Positions 1-4,559 of a DNA stretch of 7,535 nucleotides are shown piece after piece. The notes below the pieces were generated by a model. That model had not been told where the DNA came from and ran no database searches. It was given only the letters and a program-made list of their open reading frames with translations. Numbering within the stretch: the first letter of the stretch is position 1; each line of letters starts with the position of its first letter. The stretch is from UBA8337 sp965657665 (GTDB lineage: Bacteria > Pseudomonadota > Alphaproteobacteria > RS24). The stretch is taken from assembly GCA_965657665.1 (NCBI GenBank), contig CBFHPF010000071.1, forward strand, positions 1 through 7,535, given 5' to 3'. The position numbers and the translations under genes are program-made.

Positions 1-32
1 CTTCCGCGATGCGCGCGCCTAAACCGCTAACC

Positions 33-39
33 GAGAGAG
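33..39 (+). promoter_or_regulatory. Probable ribosome binding site of gltX
   Basis: A purine run GAGAGAG lies 4 nt before the ATG at 44. It is a weak to moderate Shine-Dalgarno match with slightly short spacing, and it supports ATG 44 as the start. The rest of positions 1-43 shows no clear promoter. Forward-frame stops occur at 20-22, 28-30 and 45-47, so an upstream gene could end here, but I cannot tell which frame, if any, is real. Confidence 0.5.
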
Positions 40-43
40 TTTT

Positions 44-1390
44 ATGACTGTTCGTACCCGCTTCGCTCCCAGCCCGACCGGCCTTTTGCATGTCGGCAAT
101 GCCCGTGCGGCCTTGTTTTGTTATCTTTTCGCCAAAGGGAAGAGCGGCGACTTCATCTTGCGTATGGATGATACTGATGAGGCGCGCTCAACTGAAGAAT
201 TTGCCGAAGCGATTAAAGCCGACTTGGCGTGGCTCGGTCTCGACTATGACGAGACGTTCAAGCAGTCAGAGCGGTTTGATAAATATGAAGCGGCGTTTGA
301 GGATTTGAAGCAGCGCGGCTTAGTATATGCTTGTTATGAGACGCCGGATGAATTGGACCGCAAACGCAAGCGTCAATTGGCGCGGGGCAAGCCACCGGTT
401 TATGACCGCGCTGCGCTTGACCTGACGGCTGATGAAATCGCCGCTTTTGAAGCAGAAGGCCGCACACCGCATTATCGGTTTAAGCTGTCCGGCAATCCGA
501 TTGAATGGGAAGACATGGTGCGCGGGGCGCAAAAAATTGAAACCGCCAGCCTGTCTGATCCGGTTATTCGTCGCGCTGACGGCACATGGCTTTATACGCT
601 GCCCAGCGTGGTTGATGATATTGATGCCAAGATTAGCCATGTTATTCGCGGCGAAGACCATGTCACCAATTCGGGCGCGCAAATTGAAATCATTGAAGCG
701 CTGGGCGGCACGGCACCGGTGTTTGGGCATTTTTCGCTTATGCTGGCAGCCGATGGCAGCGCTTTGTCAAAACGTCTCGGTTCACTGAGCCTGCAAGATA
801 TGCGGGCGGACGGCGTTGAAGCGATGGCGTTGAACAGTTTGGTGGCGCGTCTTGGCACGGCAGACCCGGTCGAGCCGGTGCAAGATATGCCGAGCTTGAT
901 TAAAGGCTTTGATATGAGCCGCCTTGGCCGCGCTCCGGCGCGTTTTGATGGCGAAGATGTTATTCGCCTCAATGCGCGGATTTTGCACGATATGGATTAT
1001 CAATCTGTCGCTTCCCGACTGAGTGAAGCGGGTGCGCCCGAAGGCGCTGCTTTTTGGGACAGCGTGAAAGGCAATCTGACGCGCTTTGCTGATATTGGCG
1101 ATATTTTGCATTTGATTAACGGGCCTGTCAGTCCGGTGATTGAGGCGGAAGACGCCGAATATATCGAAGCGGCTATGCAGGCTTTGCCGTCCGCGCCGCT
1201 TGATATGCAAAGCTGGTCGGCTTGGACAGGCGCTTTGAAAGAGCAAACCGGTCGCAAGGGCCGCGCTTTGTTTATGCCGCTGCGGCAGGCTTTGACAGGT
1301 CAGGCACATGGCCCTGAAATGCAACATTTGCTGCCACTTATCGGCTATGATAAGGCAATTGCCCGCTTGCAGGGCAAGGATGAGGGGTGA
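44..1390 (+). CDS. gltX: Glutamate--tRNA ligase (GluRS), class I
   Basis: This cytoplasmic enzyme attaches L-glutamate to tRNA(Glu) using ATP. At 448 residues it is within or slightly below the usual size of bacterial GluRS. The class I Rossmann core is clear: the ATP-binding 'APSPTG' at residues 8-13 is followed by the HIGH-type signature 'HVGN' at 16-19, and the KMSKS-type loop reads 'ALSKRLGS' at 240-247. The stretch 'IRGEDHVTNSGAQ' (201-213) is the conserved catalytic-domain segment. The helical anticodon-binding region occupies about 300-448, including 'KGRALFMPLRQALTG' at 405-419. Only two cysteines (C26, C97) are present, so the four-cysteine zinc site of E. coli GluRS is absent. Many alphaproteobacteria carry two GluRS paralogues; the 'LSKRLGS' loop suggests the form less like E. 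coli, but tRNA(Glu) versus tRNA(Gln) preference cannot be read here. The full anticodon domain rules out the short Glu-Q-tRNA(Asp) synthetase. The stop overlaps the start of cimA. Confidence 0.95.
   Translation: MTVRTRFAPSPTGLLHVGNARAALFCYLFAKGKSGDFILRMDDTDEARSTEEFAEAIKADLAWLGLDYDETFKQSERFDKYEAAFEDLKQRGLVYACYETPDELDRKRKRQLARGKPPVYDRAALDLTADEIAAFEAEGRTPHYRFKLSGNPIEWEDMVRGAQKIETASLSDPVIRRADGTWLYTLPSVVDDIDAKISHVIRGEDHVTNSGAQIEIIEALGGTAPVFGHFSLMLAADGSALSKRLGSLSLQDMRADGVEAMALNSLVARLGTADPVEPVQDMPSLIKGFDMSRLGRAPARFDGEDVIRLNARILHDMDYQSVASRLSEAGAPEGAAFWDSVKGNLTRFADIGDILHLINGPVSPVIEAEDAEYIEAAMQALPSAPLDMQSWSAWTGALKEQTGRKGRALFMPLRQALTGQAHGPEMQHLLPLIGYDKAIARLQGKDEG
1376..1387 (+). promoter_or_regulatory. 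Shine-Dalgarno region for cimA inside the end of gltX
   Basis: AAGGA at 1376-1380 sits 6 nt before GTG 1387, and GAGGGG at 1382-1387 sits 5 nt before a second in-frame GTG at 1393. Both pairings are plausible, so the cimA start could be either codon, a difference of two residues. The GTGA overlap at 1387-1390 with the gltX stop suggests translational coupling. Confidence 0.55.
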
Positions 1391-2997
1391 TTGTGGCGCG
1401 CGAGCGACTATATATTTTTGACACCACAATGCGCGACGGCCAGCAAACGGCCGGCGTTGATTTTTCTGTGGCTGATAAAATCCGTCTGGCGGAAGCTTTA
1501 GACGCGCTTGGTGTCGACTATGTCGAGGGCGGGTATCCGGGTGCCAACCCAACGGACAGTAATTTTTTCAATACGCTGGGCAGTCTGCCAAATGCCAAGC
1601 TGACGGCTTTCGGCATGACCAAGCGCGCCGGTCGCAGCGCGGATAATGACCCGGGCTTTCTGGAAGTCGTCGACGCCTCATCTTCCGCTGTATGTCTGGT
1701 AGCCAAAAGTTGGGACTATCATGTCGATGTCGCCTTGGGCATCTCCAACGAAGAAAATATCGCCTCCATCAGCGATAGCGTCACTGCCGTTTTGGCGCGC
1801 GATAAAGAAGCGATGATTGATTGTGAGCATTTTTTCGACGGCTATAAAGCCAATCGTGATTATGCGTTGGCCTGTGCCGAAGCCGCCATTGAAGCGGGTG
1901 CGCGCTGGGTTGTGTTATGCGACACAAATGGCGGCACCATGCCCGAAGAAGTGTTTGAGATTGTGGCTGATGTGGCGCGGCATATTCCGGGCGACCGGCT
2001 GGGCATCCATACCCATAATGACACGGAAAATGCGGTGGCCAATTCATTGGCGGCGATTAATGCTGGTGTGCGTCAAGTGCAGGGAACGATTAACGGTTTG
2101 GGCGAGCGGTGTGGCAACGCCAATTTGGTGTCCCTCATCCCGACCTTGCTGCTCAAGCCCGGCTATGCAGAAAAATTTGAAACAGGCATTGCGGTTGAAA
2201 ACTTGCCGCAAGTGCGCTCGGTATCTTTGTTGCTGGATGATATTCTCAATCGCACACCTAATCGCCACGCGGCTTATGTCGGCGCGTCGGCTTTTGCCCA
2301 TAAGGGCGGTATTCATGTTTCGGCCGTGATGAAAGACCCATCGACTTATGAGCATGTGAAGCCTGAAAGCGTCGGCAATCAGCGTACGATTTTGGTATCT
2401 GACCAAGCCGGTAAATCTAATGTTCTGGACCGCCTGACAGCGGCGGGAATTGATATTGATGCCAAAGACCCGGCGGTTGACCGTATTTTGCGGCAAGTGA
2501 AAGACCGCGAATTGGACGGCTATAGCTATGACGGTGTCGGTGCCAGTTTTGAGTTATTGGCATTACATGAGCTGGGTCGCTTGCCGAGCTTTTTTGAAGT
2601 TGCCGGATATCAGGTTAATATCACCAATGACGGTAAGGGCAGCACTGTGTCTGAGGCGCGTGTTTCGCTGGTTATTGATGGCGAAACAGTAGAAGGCAAG
2701 GGTAGCGGCAATGGTCCGGTGAATGCGCTGGATACGGCTTTGCGCGCTGATTTGAAGCGTTATGCCTCAGCCATTGCAACGATGAAGCTGGTGGACTTTA
2801 AAGTCCGCATTTTGAACACCGGCACGGAAGCGGTGACACGTGTTACCATTGAGAGTGTTGATGATAGTGGCAATAGCTGGCGCACCATTGGGGTGAATGC
2901 CAATATTGTTGTCGCATCTTTTGAGGCGCTGAAAGATGCGCTGGTATATAAATTGTTCAAGGATGGTATTTCAGCCAATCCGGAAGACGCTGCATAA
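1387..2997 (+). CDS. cimA: (R)-citramalate synthase, LeuA/HMGL family
   Basis: The predicted enzyme condenses acetyl-CoA with pyruvate to give (R)-citramalate, the first step of the threonine-independent route to 2-oxobutyrate and isoleucine. It has 536 residues, normal for the long citramalate synthase family. The N-terminal TIM-barrel (about 7-275) begins with 'FDTTMRDGQQ' (11-20), where R16 and D17 match the catalytic Arg and metal-ligand Asp of the family. 'GIHTHND' (206-212) supplies the metal-binding histidines H208 and H210, and 'NGLGERCGNAN' (236-246) is the usual later signature. 'EGGYPGANPTD' (47-57) is the feature that favours citramalate synthase over 2-isopropylmalate synthase. 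The C-terminal LeuA-type regulatory domain spans about 400-525, with 'GSGNGPVNALDTAL' at 439-452; in relatives it binds the end-product amino acid, so isoleucine feedback is likely but not shown. The start is GTG 1387, with GTG 1393 as an alternative. Homocitrate or isopropylmalate synthase activity is less likely. Confidence 0.92.
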   Translation: MIVARERLYIFDTTMRDGQQTAGVDFSVADKIRLAEALDALGVDYVEGGYPGANPTDSNFFNTLGSLPNAKLTAFGMTKRAGRSADNDPGFLEVVDASSSAVCLVAKSWDYHVDVALGISNEENIASISDSVTAVLARDKEAMIDCEHFFDGYKANRDYALACAEAAIEAGARWVVLCDTNGGTMPEEVFEIVADVARHIPGDRLGIHTHNDTENAVANSLAAINAGVRQVQGTINGLGERCGNANLVSLIPTLLLKPGYAEKFETGIAVENLPQVRSVSLLLDDILNRTPNRHAAYVGASAFAHKGGIHVSAVMKDPSTYEHVKPESVGNQRTILVSDQAGKSNVLDRLTAAGIDIDAKDPAVDRILRQVKDRELDGYSYDGVGASFELLALHELGRLPSFFEVAGYQVNITNDGKGSTVSEARVSLVIDGETVEGKGSGNGPVNALDTALRADLKRYASAIATMKLVDFKVRILNTGTEAVTRVTIESVDDSGNSWRTIGVNANIVVASFEALKDALVYKLFKDGISANPEDAA

Positions 2998-3001
2998 GAG
3001 G
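2996..3001 (+). promoter_or_regulatory. Ribosome binding site of psd
   Basis: AAGAGG overlaps the TAA stop of cimA and ends 5 nt before the ATG at 3007. This fixes the psd start and, with only 9 nt between the genes, argues for a single transcript. Confidence 0.6.
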
Positions 3002-3006
3002 CAAAC

Positions 3007-3699
3007 ATGCGTGCATTGAAATCGGTTCTGTTTCCCATTCACCCTGAGGGTTTTCGCTTTATTGCGATATTTGCCGTCGCGACTTTATTGCTGTTTTTCG
3101 TCTCTGAAATTCTCGGCTGGATAGGCGTTATTCTAACCTTGTGGTGCGCTTGGTTTTTCCGCGACCCAGCGCGTGTCACGCCGCAGCGCGCAGGTTTGGT
3201 CATTTCACCGGCTGATGGCGTAGTCAATATGATTACCGAGGCTGTGCCGCCGCCTGAACTGGGGCTTGGCGATGAGCCGATGCCACGCATCTCGGTTTTC
3301 ATGAATGTATTTAACTGCCACATTAACCGCATGCCGGTTACCGGCAAAGTGCTTAAGTCGCTTTACCGCACCGGACAATTTTTGAGCGCCGACCTCGACA
3401 AAGCCGCTGAAGCGAATGAGCGTCAATCGCTGCTGGTTGAAACCGAAGGCGGCAAACAAATTGTTGTGGTGCAAATTGCCGGTTTGGTGGCGCGGCGTAT
3501 TTTGTGCTTCGCGCATGAAGAGCAGGAAATGCACGCCGGTGAACGTTTTGGCCTTATTCGTTTTGGCAGTCGCTGCGATGTTTATTTGCCGAAGGGCACC
3601 ACGCCACGTGTCGCTGTCGGCCAATCAGCTGTCGCGGGTGAAACGGTTTTGGCAGATTTGAAGTCGCGCGAAAAACAGCGTGAGACGCTGACCACATAA
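3007..3699 (+). CDS. psd: Phosphatidylserine decarboxylase proenzyme, short (PSD-A) type
   Basis: This enzyme decarboxylates phosphatidylserine to phosphatidylethanolamine at the inner membrane. It is made as a 230-residue proenzyme that cleaves itself. The cleavage site is in 'IRFGSRCDVYLP' (184-195): cutting between G187 and S188 would give a beta chain of 187 residues and an alpha chain of 43 residues whose N-terminal serine becomes the pyruvoyl cofactor. The G-S-R form is typical of the short family; E. coli Psd is longer and uses LGST. An N-terminal membrane hairpin runs about residues 16-50 and ends in 'WFFRDPARVTP', a family hallmark. 'SPADG' (67-71) carries the conserved D70, and 'FMNVFNCHINRMPV' (98-111) carries the conserved H105; both are expected to serve self-cleavage or catalysis. 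No key residue is missing. The gene directly precedes pssA, whose product makes its substrate, and follows cimA by 9 nt. Confidence 0.96.
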   Translation: MRALKSVLFPIHPEGFRFIAIFAVATLLLFFVSEILGWIGVILTLWCAWFFRDPARVTPQRAGLVISPADGVVNMITEAVPPPELGLGDEPMPRISVFMNVFNCHINRMPVTGKVLKSLYRTGQFLSADLDKAAEANERQSLLVETEGGKQIVVVQIAGLVARRILCFAHEEQEMHAGERFGLIRFGSRCDVYLPKGTTPRVAVGQSAVAGETVLADLKSREKQRETLTT

Positions 3700-3711
3700 A
3701 CGGCATAAATC

Positions 3712-4530
3712 ATGGCAGCGAAAACACCCAATAAGTCAGCTAAAAAGCCTTTAAAGAAGCCCTTAAAGAAGGTTGCGAAAAAGGCCGAAAAACCGTCTGA
3801 GCGGCAGTTTCCTCTGCGTCGGCTTGTGCCAAATGGGGTGACATTGCTGGCCCTGTGCCTTGGTCTGACAGCGTTTCGCCAAGGCTTAAACGGCAATTTT
3901 GAGCTGGCTGTTTATTGCATTGTGCTGGCCGGTTTTCTCGATGCATTTGATGGTCGCTTGGCGCGTTTGCTGAAAGCTGAAAGTCCGCTCGGTGCGCAAT
4001 TGGACTCGCTGTCTGATTTTGTCAATTTCGGCATCGCACCGGTTTTGGTGGTTTATCTTTGGGCGTTGCAATCGACTGGCCGCATAGGCTGGGCTGTCAT
4101 TTTGCTGTTTAGCGTTTGCTGTGCGCTGCGTTTGGCGCGCTTCAATGTCGATATGGAAGAAGCTGATCGCCCGGCTTGGAAGAACAAGTTTTTTGTCGGC
4201 GTGCCGTCGCCATCGGCCGGTGGTTTGGTAATGTTGCCGCTTTATCTGCACCTCGGTGACTTAGTGGAAACGCGCCATATCATCCCGCTCATTATGGCCA
4301 ATACGGTTCTTGTCGGCGGGCTGATGGTGTCGAATTTCCCAACCTTCTCAGGCAAGGGATTGAGCACAATTCGGCGCAGCTTGGTTTTGCCGCTCATGCT
4401 GTTTATCGGTTTCACCGCCGTGATGCTGTTCACCTTCCCATGGGTAACGCTCACCGGTATCAGCCTCGCTTATTACATCGCATTGCCGTTTAGCTGGCTC
4501 AGCTATCGTCGCCATATGGCGCAGCATTAA
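3712..4530 (+). CDS. pssA: CDP-diacylglycerol--serine O-phosphatidyltransferase
   Basis: This integral membrane enzyme makes phosphatidylserine from CDP-diacylglycerol and L-serine, releasing CMP, and so feeds Psd. It has 272 residues and belongs to the CDP-alcohol phosphatidyltransferase family, not the phospholipase-D-like family of E. coli PssA. The complete family motif D-x2-D-G-x2-A-R-x8-G-x3-D-x3-D is present with D77, D80, G81, A84, R85, G94, D98 and D102; the aspartates bind the two metal ions and the CDP group. Six to eight hydrophobic helices cover about residues 39-264. 'RLARFN' (140-145) and 'FVGVPSPSAGG' (161-171) are further conserved PssA segments. The first 30 residues are an unusual lysine-rich cytoplasmic tail. 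ATG 3712 has only a weak ribosome binding site, so translation may be coupled to psd, which ends 12 nt upstream. The next in-frame candidates (GTG at residues 39 and 43) are too close to the first helix to be preferred. Confidence 0.95.
   Translation: MAAKTPNKSAKKPLKKPLKKVAKKAEKPSERQFPLRRLVPNGVTLLALCLGLTAFRQGLNGNFELAVYCIVLAGFLDAFDGRLARLLKAESPLGAQLDSLSDFVNFGIAPVLVVYLWALQSTGRIGWAVILLFSVCCALRLARFNVDMEEADRPAWKNKFFVGVPSPSAGGLVMLPLYLHLGDLVETRHIIPLIMANTVLVGGLMVSNFPTFSGKGLSTIRRSLVLPLMLFIGFTAVMLFTFPWVTLTGISLAYYIALPFSWLSYRRHMAQH
3745..3768 (+). repeat. Tandem 12-nt duplication in the lysine-rich tail of pssA
   Basis: Positions 3745-3756 (AAGCCTTTAAAG) and 3757-3768 (AAGCCCTTAAAG) are adjacent direct repeats with one mismatch, each encoding K-P-L-K. 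The next two 12-nt blocks (3769-3792) encode K-V-A-K and K-A-E-K, so the protein keeps a four-residue K-x-x-K period over residues 12-27 although the DNA identity fades. The single difference between the two good copies is a silent third-base change. Confidence 0.85.
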
Positions 4531-4559
4531 ATCCGCATCACTGGTCTAATAAGCCGCGC

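Noticed and set aside
1..30. Possible C-terminal codons of an upstream gene (for example F-R-D-A-R-A-stop ending at 22).
   Set aside because: All three forward frames reach a stop by position 47, and at most 14 codons are visible in any of them; nothing is recognisable, so the frame cannot be chosen.
782..1552. 256-residue open frame on the minus strand across the end of gltX and the start of cimA.
   Set aside because: It lies opposite two clearly identified genes, has no recognisable domain and shows the composition of a shadow frame.
3886..4251. 121-residue minus-strand open frame inside pssA, and similar long opposite-strand frames inside cimA and psd.
   Set aside because: They are antisense to strongly conserved coding regions and contain no family motif; they follow from the codon bias of the real genes.
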